A stretch of 64,000 nt of DNA from assembly GCA_905233895.1 (NCBI GenBank), contig CAJOFL010000006.1, forward strand, positions 1 to 64,000, given 5' to 3'. The stretch is from an uncultured Bacteroidales bacterium. Its GTDB lineage: Bacteria > Bacteroidota > Bacteroidia > Bacteroidales > P3. Each line of letters starts with the position of its first letter. Position 1 is the stretch's first letter. This document shows positions 43,783 to 51,414 of this stretch, piece after piece. The translations under genes were made by a program, and so were the position numbers. The notes beneath the pieces were generated by a model. The model was not told the origin of the DNA. It was given only the letters and a program-made list of their open reading frames with translations, and searched no databases.

Positions 43783-43813
43783 CAAAGATACAACTAATCA
43801 GGGATTTGGCAAA
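43783..43813 (-). promoter_or_regulatory. Promoter of feoB
   Basis: Minus-strand -7 TATCTTTG (43790-43783) and -33 TTTG (43813-43810), spacer 19, about 27 bases upstream of the feoB start. No clear Fur box was recognised. Confidence 0.75.
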
Positions 43814-43831
43814 TAACCTAAAATGGTGATT

Positions 43832-46800
43832 TTAGCGATAGAAGTAGTCATTCACCTTATCGCGGTAGAATGGCTGCAGTGACGGAGGCAACGTGTGCAG
43901 TTGGCCTTCGCCCGAATGAAACTGCCGTTTATACTTCTCCAGCTCGGCCGGCGACGGCTGGCTGTAGATGTCGCCCGCCTCGTGGCTCTCGCGGTGTTCC
44001 TCTTTCTCGCGCTCCATTTCGGCCTTTTCGTGCTCCAGTAGTCGGGTCATAATCTGCTGCTGTCGCTGTATGGTCTGCCGCGTGATGGTGCGGTTCACTA
44101 GGTCGGTCTCTGTCTGCTCCATCTGGCGCATGAGCTGGTCAATCTCCTTGGCCAGCTTGCTGTTGCCTGCATCCCCCTCCTTCAACTCCTGACCGTACTG
44201 CTGCATCATGCGGCGTATCAATTCCTGCTGGGCGGCCATCTTAGCAAACTCCTCGCTTATCTGCTGCCCCCGCCCCAACTGATGCCGCCCGCCGGGCTTG
44301 TTGCCCTGCTTGTCGAGTTGCTTCTTGAGGGCCTCCATCTGCTTGTTCAACTCTTCCTGCATCTGGCGCATCGACTTTGGCGACGGCTTCCCGTTTCCAG
44401 GATTGCTGCACTGGTTGTTGCTCCTGCCGGGGTTCTTGCACTGTCCGTTCTTTTTTTTCTGCGCATTCTGGCGCATCTGGTTCTGCATCTGGTCAAGGCT
44501 CTCGGCCAGCACCAGCGCCAGATTGTTGAGCGACGTCATCGAATACTGCATCGATCGGGCGGCATTGTTATTCTTGTAGCTGCCATAAAAACTCTGGTTC
44601 ATGTCCAGCAGGCTAGAGAGCGACTTGGCCACGTTCGAGTTCACATCACCAAGTTCCTTGGTGATGGCCGTGGCCACGTTGAGCTGGCGGCGGGCCATGG
44701 CGCGCAACGAATCCTCCACTATACGGAAGTCATCCTTCACGCGATTCTGACGTGCAATGATGGTCTGGTACTTCGGATCCTGGATATATATGGAATTGAC
44801 ATCGGTGATGAGCGACTCCTGGTTGAACGAGAGCTGCACCAAATTCTTAAGCAACTGGCGTATCAGTTCGGCATCCTCGGCCAAGTCCTGCAGTTCGGCA
44901 TCCACCTGCGCCTCTGCCAGCGCCTCGCTCATTTGCTCCATATCGTCGGCAGCCTCCTGCTGCTGCTTATATGCATCCTTGTTCTTGCCCTTCTGCAGGC
45001 TCTGCTGAGCCTCTTTCTGGTGCTGTTCTATCTGCTTTTCAAGGTCCTCAGGCACCTTAAAGTCGGTACTCGGGTCGAGGTCCTTATAGTCCTGTTTAAT
45101 CTGATCCACATCTTGCTTCAACAACTGGAAGCGGTCATTCAGTTCCTGCTGCTTCTGTATCAGTTCATCCTTGTCCTTTCCTTTGGCCTGCTCTGTTTCA
45201 CGCGAAACATCGCGTTGCTCCTGGGCCAGCTTATCCATCTTCTCAATTGTCTGCTCCACCTTCTTCTCAATTTCCAAACGCTTCATGAGTTCTATGTTTT
45301 GATACAACTGCTTTTCCAACTCCGCATTGTCAATTTTCAACTGCTCCAACTGCTCTTGTACCTTCTTCTTGTCCAGCTCCTGTATCATACGGTCTATCTC
45401 CGCCATCGTCTCTTTCATCTTTTCGTCCATCACTTCGTTCATCAGGCGGTCCAACTCGCGCTGCTTTTCCATCAACTGCTCGCTCTGCTCACGGTAGCGC
45501 TGCTCCATGCGGTTGTTCTCCTTTATCTGGTGCTGCATCTGCTGCATCATGGCCTTCACTTGCTTCTGCTTCTCGGCAATTTGCTCCAAATCCTTGCGGT
45601 CTTGCCAATTAAGCTCCTTCTTGTCCACCAAGCGTCGCATCATCTCGTTTATCTCCTCCTGCAGCCGCTGCAACTCACTCATCTGGACGTCGGCGCTCTG
45701 TCGCACCTCTGTGTTGCTCTGCTCCAATATACGGTCAAACTCTTCTTCTGTGGGTATCTTTATCTCGAAGACTTGCGATTTGGCACTCTTCGGCCCATGG
45801 ATGGCATCATTGTCACTCACCTCGAAATAATAAGTCAACTCGTCACCTGGTAGAATGTACTGTATCTCGGCCGTGTTGAAATAGAAGTAAAACTCCTGCG
45901 AGGTATTGTTCTTCTCAATCGCAAGTTCAACCTCTACGACTTTGTTTCTCGTCGTGTCCTTGGGATTTACCGTCTTATGTAGAAAAACAAGCTTAGAGAA
46001 GCCATAATCGTCCTTTATGCGGCCGCGAAACAGCCGGCGGTCTGGGAGCAGTGAGTCAATCGTCTCTTCGACCGCTATCATCGGCACCGCATCCTTTATG
46101 GCTGAAAGGGTGTAACTGAGCGTGTCTGAGGTGCTGTACCGGCTGCTGACACAGAATGAGTAGGGGAGGTCTTCCGTCACTCGGCGACTCACCTCTGTGC
46201 GCCCGTTGGAGCCAACAGCACACCCCATCATACGCTCAACGTTGCCCACTTCAAAGTGAAGTGTATCGGCATCCTGTGTTTGGAATATCCAACGCACCAT
46301 TGTACCCTCGGGTATCGCCGCATCGCCCAAATCCACCATCGTTTCGGTTTCGCGGCCGGTATAGGCAGGGTAGGAAAGGACCATCAAGAACGAAACTACA
46401 GCGGGATTGGGCAGCACCTCAAGGCGATACTGCGCCGAGGTCACTCCACCTCCCTCTATCAAGAACTCCTGCGTACGCTGCAGGTTGCGGAAAGCATACA
46501 CAAAAGTTCCCTTGCGACCGTCGGCGGAACGCATACGGTAGCGATGCCCGTCAACCACTATATAGGCTTCGGCGGGTATAGCCTCGCCCTCGGTGGTGAT
46601 CCGCAGGTCATAGTCCTCACCCTGCATCACCTCAAGACTTTTGTTCTCCACCACAAAGCGGAACGGTGCCGGCCGTTCATAAACGGTATTGTAGTTAGCA
46701 ATCCGGTGGGTGGGGCCGGTCACCGCGGCGGGGGCTGCCACAAGCAATGCCACCAGTACCACCAGCGGCGGCATCGAATATTTCAAATACTTCCTGTTAC

Positions 46801-47242
46801 CCTTGAGGTCAATAGCACTGAGCATAGGCACCGGACGCAACTGCGCCGTTTTCTGTTCAATGGCCGCCAGCAGCAACTCCGACTCCGAACTCTCTTCCAT
46901 CAGCTGCAGCAAATTGAGAAGCTTGTCGCTCACCTCCGGAAAATGCTTCCCCACGATGCGGGCAGCATCAACATGGCTTATGCGCTTGCCAAAGCCCTGC
47001 ATCTTCAACAAAGGGCGCACAACCAGCCATGCAACCACGGCCGTAACGGCCGTCAGGCCACCCCAGAACAATATACCGCGCCACAGGCTCGATAACCACC
47101 CGAAATGCTCCAGAAGTACCGCCATAAGGAAGATAGTAATCACAATACCAATAGTATACAAGATTCCACGAATTAGGATATTCTTGTAGTACTTCCTGAT
47201 GAACGCGTCAAGCGCCTGCAATATGTCTGAAGGTCTTTTCAT
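43832..47242 (-). CDS. DUF4175 family membrane-anchored coiled-coil protein
   Basis: 1,136 residues from ATG 47242 (MKRPSDILQALDAFIRK). Two membrane helices near the N-terminus (about 23-45 and 48-68) and a third at about 155 (MPPLVVLVALLVAAPAAV). Then beta-rich extracytoplasmic domains to about 530, and a very long Gln/Glu/Lys-rich coiled coil (about 540-830) with LEQLKIDNAELEKQLYQNIE-type heptads. A Met/Gln-rich tail follows. DUF4175 is a large Bacteroidota family of unknown function. Its coding sequence contains a near-perfect parS at 45194-45209. Confidence 0.85.
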   Translation of the reverse strand: MKRPSDILQALDAFIRKYYKNILIRGILYTIGIVITIFLMAVLLEHFGWLSSLWRGILFWGGLTAVTAVVAWLVVRPLLKMQGFGKRISHVDAARIVGKHFPEVSDKLLNLLQLMEESSESELLLAAIEQKTAQLRPVPMLSAIDLKGNRKYLKYSMPPLVVLVALLVAAPAAVTGPTHRIANYNTVYERPAPFRFVVENKSLEVMQGEDYDLRITTEGEAIPAEAYIVVDGHRYRMRSADGRKGTFVYAFRNLQRTQEFLIEGGGVTSAQYRLEVLPNPAVVSFLMVLSYPAYTGRETETMVDLGDAAIPEGTMVRWIFQTQDADTLHFEVGNVERMMGCAVGSNGRTEVSRRVTEDLPYSFCVSSRYSTSDTLSYTLSAIKDAVPMIAVEETIDSLLPDRRLFRGRIKDDYGFSKLVFLHKTVNPKDTTRNKVVEVELAIEKNNTSQEFYFYFNTAEIQYILPGDELTYYFEVSDNDAIHGPKSAKSQVFEIKIPTEEEFDRILEQSNTEVRQSADVQMSELQRLQEEINEMMRRLVDKKELNWQDRKDLEQIAEKQKQVKAMMQQMQHQIKENNRMEQRYREQSEQLMEKQRELDRLMNEVMDEKMKETMAEIDRMIQELDKKKVQEQLEQLKIDNAELEKQLYQNIELMKRLEIEKKVEQTIEKMDKLAQEQRDVSRETEQAKGKDKDELIQKQQELNDRFQLLKQDVDQIKQDYKDLDPSTDFKVPEDLEKQIEQHQKEAQQSLQKGKNKDAYKQQQEAADDMEQMSEALAEAQVDAELQDLAEDAELIRQLLKNLVQLSFNQESLITDVNSIYIQDPKYQTIIARQNRVKDDFRIVEDSLRAMARRQLNVATAITKELGDVNSNVAKSLSSLLDMNQSFYGSYKNNNAARSMQYSMTSLNNLALVLAESLDQMQNQMRQNAQKKKNGQCKNPGRSNNQCSNPGNGKPSPKSMRQMQEELNKQMEALKKQLDKQGNKPGGRHQLGRGQQISEEFAKMAAQQELIRRMMQQYGQELKEGDAGNSKLAKEIDQLMRQMEQTETDLVNRTITRQTIQRQQQIMTRLLEHEKAEMEREKEEHRESHEAGDIYSQPSPAELEKYKRQFHSGEGQLHTLPPSLQPFYRDKVNDYFYR
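45194..45209. other. parS-like site (one mismatch) inside the DUF4175 gene
   Basis: TGTTTCACGCGAAACA differs from the palindromic parS core TGTTTCACGTGAAACA at one position. On the coding strand it encodes Val-Ser-Arg-Glu-Thr. Confidence 0.5.
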
Positions 47243-47257
47243 TACCAAAAGGATTTG

Positions 47258-47265
47258 CAAAAATA
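47258..47265 (-). promoter_or_regulatory. Putative -7 element for the DUF4175 gene
   Basis: Minus-strand TATTTTTG (47265-47258), 15 bases before the start. No good -33 element at standard spacing was found. Confidence 0.4.
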
Positions 47266-47296
47266 CAAAATATTTTACAACCTCTAAAATAATTCG

Positions 47297-47304
47297 TATC
47301 TTTG
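47297..47304 (+). promoter_or_regulatory. -7 element of the SDR gene promoter
   Basis: TATCTTTG at 47297-47304 with a T-rich tract about 20 bases upstream; start codon at 47324. Confidence 0.6.
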
Positions 47305-47323
47305 CAAAAATTTTGAAGTCATT

Positions 47324-48127
47324 ATGGAACAAAAGGTAATCGTCATCACCGGAGCCTCGTCGGGTTTCGGAAAAGCCACGGCCGCCATGCTGGCCGACAA
47401 GGGCCACTGCGTCTACGGTCTCTGCCGCCGCGAGATGCAGGACACACAGATACGCTACCGCCAGTGCGATGTGCGCGACCGCGAGCAGGTTACCGCTGTT
47501 GTAGCCGCAATAATAGCAGCCGAGGGCCATATCGATGTACTAATAAATAACGCAGGTATGGGCATCGGTGGCGCGCTTGAGCTGGCCACCGCCGAGGAGA
47601 TTGACCTCCAGATGGGTACCAACTTCATGGGCTGCGTCAACCTTTGCCAGGCCGTTTTGCCCTATATGCGCCTTCAATGCTCAGGCAAAATCATCAACCT
47701 GAGCTCTATCGGTGGCCTTATGGGCCTGCCCTATCAGGGCTTCTACTCGGCATCGAAATTTGCCATTGAGGGCTTCACCGAGGCTCTTGCCGCCGAGGTG
47801 ACACGCTTCGGCATCCGCGTCTGCATGGTCGAACCTGGCGACTTCGCCACCGGCTTCACCGGCAGCCGCAAGAACAGTCAGGCCACCATGGACGACCCCG
47901 ACTACGGCCCTATATTCCGCAATTCACTTGCCATCATTGAGAAGGAAGAGAACGGCGGCCTGCAGCCCGAGGTGCTGGCCCGCCGCATAGTGAAGCTGGT
48001 GGAGATGAAGAACCCGCCGCTGCGCAACGTGGTGGCCAACCTCGAGCAGTGGCTCTCCACTGTCATCAAGCGCATCCTGACAGGCAATCAGATGGTCTCG
48101 ATACTGCGAGATTACTATAAGAGCTAA
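47324..48127 (+). CDS. Short-chain dehydrogenase/reductase
   Basis: 267 residues, classical SDR. NAD(P)-binding TGASSGFGKATA at 9-20, INNAGMGIGG at about 75, catalytic Ser in NLSSIGG (about 127) and YSASK (about 141-145). The C-terminal portion includes PGDFATGFT. The substrate cannot be read from sequence. It is the only plus-strand gene between 34.5 and 54 kb. One possibility is 3-ketosphinganine reduction, given the serine palmitoyltransferase 4 kb away, but this is speculative. Its stop nearly meets the convergent gene at 48129. Confidence 0.85.
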   Translation: MEQKVIVITGASSGFGKATAAMLADKGHCVYGLCRREMQDTQIRYRQCDVRDREQVTAVVAAIIAAEGHIDVLINNAGMGIGGALELATAEEIDLQMGTNFMGCVNLCQAVLPYMRLQCSGKIINLSSIGGLMGLPYQGFYSASKFAIEGFTEALAAEVTRFGIRVCMVEPGDFATGFTGSRKNSQATMDDPDYGPIFRNSLAIIEKEENGGLQPEVLARRIVKLVEMKNPPLRNVVANLEQWLSTVIKRILTGNQMVSILRDYYKS

Positions 48128-48128
48128 A

Positions 48129-48788
48129 TTACTTTATTTTAATACCCAATATCCATATCTTGTAATCGACAGCATTGCTGTCGGATGCGGGATGGTATAC
48201 TTCGGGATATATCAACTCGAAGGGGGAAGTGATTTTGTAACCCATCGCCCTGAGCTTAAAGAAGAGCTTGTAATATTTCCAACTGAAACTAATATCGGGA
48301 TTCCCTACTGGATCCATCTCCCCACTGAAGTTCCACAAGCGCGGGTCGTTAGGGTCATTGATGAGCAGACCCATGTAGGCCAGCAAGTTACCTGCCGGCA
48401 CCCGTAACGTTACCGGCCTCAATAGTTTTATCCCAAGACTATAGTCGATGGTAGGTTCAGGCATCTCGCCCATGGGCGGCTGTACATAATGACGTATCAG
48501 CGTATGTCTTGATAGAGACAGGCCCTTGTAGTGGCACAGCGTGTCGCCAAACTGCACCACCAGTATATCGTAGGTTCCCTCTGGCACCGGAGGCAATGAG
48601 TATCTTCCCGAATAGTCGCTCACAGCCTTGGCCATGCTCTTACCATCGGCCAAAAGCTGCACCACGCATAGCGGCAATCCGTTACCGTCGACGCTGTTGA
48701 TAACGAAGCCCTCGACCGACAGACTTTGCGCGGCGGCGTGGAACTGCAGGAAAAGTAGCATCAACAGTAGTGACATTAAGCGTCTCAT
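48129..48788 (-). CDS. Exported CarboxypepD_reg-like domain protein
   Basis: 219 residues. Signal peptide (MRRLMSLLLMLLFLQFHAAAQ), then a carboxypeptidase-regulatory-like beta-sandwich (about 22-95, VEGFVINSVDGNGLPLCVVQ, YSGRYSLPPVPEGTYDILV). The C-terminal ~120 residues are unrecognised (PVTLRVPAGNLLAYMGLLIN, FSWKYYKLFFKLRAMGYKI). The first domain is the usual N-terminal extension of TonB-dependent receptors, but no receptor follows here. It starts 13 bases after the fused sigma gene's stop and is almost certainly co-transcribed with it. Confidence 0.75.
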   Translation of the reverse strand: MRRLMSLLLMLLFLQFHAAAQSLSVEGFVINSVDGNGLPLCVVQLLADGKSMAKAVSDYSGRYSLPPVPEGTYDILVVQFGDTLCHYKGLSLSRHTLIRHYVQPPMGEMPEPTIDYSLGIKLLRPVTLRVPAGNLLAYMGLLINDPNDPRLWNFSGEMDPVGNPDISFSWKYYKLFFKLRAMGYKITSPFELIYPEVYHPASDSNAVDYKIWILGIKIK

Positions 48789-48801
48789 GGCGGCTCTCTT
48801 T

Positions 48802-49764
48802 TTATTGTATCACCTCTATCATGGGGCGACTTCCAATCTTAACCTTGTAGCAGTAACGTCTGCCGACAGAGATATAATCATCGTCGGGGAAGAGGGTGAA
48901 GGTGCATATTCCGTTGCATATCTGCGATGCCAGCATATTGCCGTTCATGCTGTACACCGTCACACGCTCGTCATAGACGCCGCTCACCGTCAGATGGCAA
49001 CCGTCGACTGCCACCGTGGGTGCCTCAAGGCTTGACGGCAGCGGCTCGACAGCATCGATAGCAGGCTCCGCAAATTCTATATATTCCATTGGTTCCTGGC
49101 GCTCACGGGGTGCAGGCTTGAGGCGTACAAAAGTTGCCACAGTGTCAACAGTATCGATAGGAATGTGTTTCACCAGTTCCGAAACTACCGGCTCTTGCTC
49201 GGTAGAGCCGAAAAGTGCCTTGCGCCATTGCGGCACTACAGCTATGGCTACCGTGGTAGTTGCAAGAAGCAACAGCAACATAACCACCAGGACACGCCTG
49301 GCCTTGACAATAGCGCGGTGCAAACGTTGGTAGACGGCATCACGGTTCAACCCCATAATGACTGCAATCTCATCGGGGCGATAACCTTCCAAGCGTAGCG
49401 ACAGCAGGCGCTGCTCGTCAGGGTTAAGGGTGGCCATAACTTCAGCAATATCCTCTTCGACACGCTTTTCGTCATCGCCGGCAAGACTGTCGACCATTGA
49501 CGCCGTGATAGGCACGGTGATTGGCTGCTTGCGTCTTCCCATATGTTCGAACAACGATTGCACCTGCAATCGCACCCAAGCACACTCCTCGCCGGGTGTG
49601 GCGTCTGGGCGCAACTTGTCAAAGTTGAGCCATAATGCTATAGAAACCTCCTGCAGCAGGTCGCAACAACGGTCCCAATTGCCACGGGCACGTAGCCAAC
49701 ACATGCGCCACACCTGGGTGCGGTGGCGCAGCAACAGTGCTGTATAAGTGTCGTAGCGATCCAT
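48802..49764 (-). CDS. Membrane-fused ECF sigma factor with extracytoplasmic domain
   Basis: 320 residues in one uninterrupted frame. Sigma-2 (RHRTQVWRMCWLRARGNWDR, DLLQEVSIALWLNF) at about 13-50 and sigma-4 helix-turn-helix (LEGYRPDEIAVIMGLNRDAV, then YQRLHRAIVKARR) at about 115-157. A membrane helix follows at once (158-176, VLVVMLLLLLATTTVAIAV), then a Pro/Glu-rich spacer and a C-terminal module (253-320, VTVYSMNGNMLASQICNGIC) homologous to the end of the separate sensor at 39344-40468. With the HTH next to the bilayer, the factor probably has to be released by proteolysis. Upstream lie the shared promoter element (49785-49816) and a terminator; a secreted-protein gene follows. Confidence 0.88.
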   Translation of the reverse strand: MDRYDTYTALLLRHRTQVWRMCWLRARGNWDRCCDLLQEVSIALWLNFDKLRPDATPGEECAWVRLQVQSLFEHMGRRKQPITVPITASMVDSLAGDDEKRVEEDIAEVMATLNPDEQRLLSLRLEGYRPDEIAVIMGLNRDAVYQRLHRAIVKARRVLVVMLLLLLATTTVAIAVVPQWRKALFGSTEQEPVVSELVKHIPIDTVDTVATFVRLKPAPRERQEPMEYIEFAEPAIDAVEPLPSSLEAPTVAVDGCHLTVSGVYDERVTVYSMNGNMLASQICNGICTFTLFPDDDYISVGRRYCYKVKIGSRPMIEVIQ

Positions 49765-49784
49765 GTTTACCCTTTTCTATAAAT

Positions 49785-49816
49785 ATAATAACCCTTTTTT
49801 TACCAAAATCTGACAT
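49785..49816 (-). promoter_or_regulatory. Shared ECF sigma-locus promoter element, copy 2
   Basis: Minus-strand block ATGTCAGATTT (49816-49806), then TGGT plus seven A, then GGGTTATTAT (49794-49785), ending 20 bases before the fused-sigma start. It aligns without gaps to 40957-40988 (27 of 32 identical) and is bounded upstream by the terminator at 49825-49855. Confidence 0.7.
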
Positions 49817-49824
49817 AGGGGCAC

Positions 49825-49855
49825 AAAAAAAGCGGAACACGTATTTGTGCTCCGC
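49825..49855 (-). terminator. Terminator of the lipocalin-like lipoprotein gene
   Basis: On the minus strand GCGGAGCAC (49855-49847) pairs with GTGTTCCGC (49840-49832), with one G-U pair, followed by seven T (49831-49825). Confidence 0.8.
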
Positions 49856-49874
49856 CTTTTTGTTTTAAGAAAAC

Positions 49875-50246
49875 TTAGATTTTCTCAAACTCGGCAATGT
49901 CCTTGGGGCTGTCGGGGTCGGAGAGAATCATCTTGCTCTTGGTAATCTTGTCAATGTTGAACTTCTGAGCTTCACCAAAGATGGACAGCGAGAGCACATC
50001 GTTCTCAATGGAGTAAGTGGCGGCGGGGGCGGAGAAGCCCTGCATCTCGACAATGACAGTGTTGTCGGCCTTGAACTCCCAGGTCATACCAATCTCACCG
50101 CCTTCGGTGTAGGTCTCACCGTTGTCAACGATTTTGACGCATTTCCACTTGCCGATAATCAGGTCTTCGGCCTTCTGGCAGGAGGTCATGGCGAAACTGA
50201 AGGCTACGAATGCCATCAGCATTGCTGCTACTTTGAACTTTTTCAT
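49875..50246 (-). CDS. Lipocalin-like lipoprotein
   Basis: 123 residues. Lipoprotein signal MKKFKVAAMLMAFVAFSFAMTSC, then a single small beta-barrel-like domain (IIGKWKCVKIVDNGETYTEG, MTWEFKADNTVIVEM, YSIENDVLSLSIFG) of the lipocalin-like type widespread in Bacteroidales lipoproteins. The ligand is unknown. It is transcribed alone, ending in the hairpin at 49825-49855. Confidence 0.8.
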   Translation of the reverse strand: MKKFKVAAMLMAFVAFSFAMTSCQKAEDLIIGKWKCVKIVDNGETYTEGGEIGMTWEFKADNTVIVEMQGFSAPAATYSIENDVLSLSIFGEAQKFNIDKITKSKMILSDPDSPKDIAEFEKI

Positions 50247-50292
50247 GATTGTGATGTTTTTGGTTAATAAATTGGGTTTTAATGGTGTCTGA

Positions 50293-51414
50293 TTAAATAT
50301 TCTTTCCGAACACGGCGCGCTGCATCAGCGGCTTGGTATGATACTGCGTCTCCCATATTTTCACTGCCTCGTTACCCATTATCTGTGGGTTGGTATAGGC
50401 CGTGTGGACGCCGGAACGGATTGCTGCTTCGTTCATGTCACTGTAGTAGATGCTGTGTACCCCACGCTTCTGCCATTCGGGCAGCACTCCGTTGAGCAGC
50501 AGGTCGATGGTGTCGAAATGCTTCAAGTCATGCAGGATATGGTACCATCCGAAGGGTAAGAGCTTGCCGTTGGCCTTCTTGTAAGCCTTGGTGAGGTCGG
50601 GGATGGAGAGGCCAAAAGCCACCAGCTTGTCGTTCTCGTCGACCACAAACTGCACAAAATTGAGGTTCACGAAGGGGAAATACTCGTCGATATAGACCTT
50701 GATTTCCTTCTCGGTCATTGGCACGAAGTCGTAAAGATCTTTGAACGAGTCGTTGATGGCATGGAAGAACTGCCAGGCGTAGGGGATAAGCTCCTTGCGG
50801 TGCTTCACCTTGACCAGTTTGAGGTGGTATTTCTCCATGATAAGCTTGTTCAGACGGGCCACCTTGTCGGGCACCGGCTGGTTGGCCTGCATGGAGTATT
50901 GCTGCCACTTGCACTTTATCTCATAGCCAGCACGTTCGATGAATCGTACGTAATATTCGGGGTTGTAGAGGGTGGAGGTGTTCTGGCGGGCGTCGAAATT
51001 GTCGATTGCCCAGCATTCCTTGTCCATGTCGGTGAAGCCGAACGGACCCTCGATTTCGTCCATTCCGTTGGCCTTGCCGTACTCCACCACCTTCTCCAAC
51101 AGAGCGGTGAAGACGTCATAGTCCTCAATAAAGTCAAACCATCCGAAGCGTACGGCTTTCTTGTTCCAGTGCTCGTTGACACTATGGTTGATGATAGCGG
51201 CCACACGGCCCACCACCTTTCCGTCACGATAGGCCAGGAACAGCTCACGCTGGGCATGCTCCAACGAGGGGTTTTTCTTGGTCAGAAGGTTCACCTCGTC
51301 GAAGTCCAATGCCGGGATATAACTCGGCACATCCTTGAAGAGCTTGTTGGGGAAAGCGATGAACTTACGCAGTTCCCGCCTGTTTTCTACGGTTTTGACA
51401 GTAATCATAATCAA
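50293..51414 (-). CDS. GNAT-fold N-acyltransferase-like protein linked to sphingolipid synthesis
   Basis: 373 residues with two GNAT-like halves. The first contains AYRDGKVVGRVAAIINHSVN and GPFGFTDMDKECWAIDNFDA; the second contains FVQFVVDENDKLVAFGLSIP and the C-terminal EWQKRGVHSIYYSDMNEAAI. The gene overlaps the serine palmitoyltransferase stop by four bases (ATGA), so the proteins very likely work together. A role as the N-acyltransferase that makes dihydroceramide, or in a related step, is plausible but unproven. Confidence 0.7.
   Translation of the reverse strand: MIMITVKTVENRRELRKFIAFPNKLFKDVPSYIPALDFDEVNLLTKKNPSLEHAQRELFLAYRDGKVVGRVAAIINHSVNEHWNKKAVRFGWFDFIEDYDVFTALLEKVVEYGKANGMDEIEGPFGFTDMDKECWAIDNFDARQNTSTLYNPEYYVRFIERAGYEIKCKWQQYSMQANQPVPDKVARLNKLIMEKYHLKLVKVKHRKELIPYAWQFFHAINDSFKDLYDFVPMTEKEIKVYIDEYFPFVNLNFVQFVVDENDKLVAFGLSIPDLTKAYKKANGKLLPFGWYHILHDLKHFDTIDLLLNGVLPEWQKRGVHSIYYSDMNEAAIRSGVHTAYTNPQIMGNEAVKIWETQYHTKPLMQRAVFGKNI

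Noticed and set aside
44282-45853. 523-codon plus-strand frame opposite the DUF4175 gene
   Set aside because: Leu/His-rich shadow of the Gln/Glu-rich coiled coil on the other strand; no own motifs.
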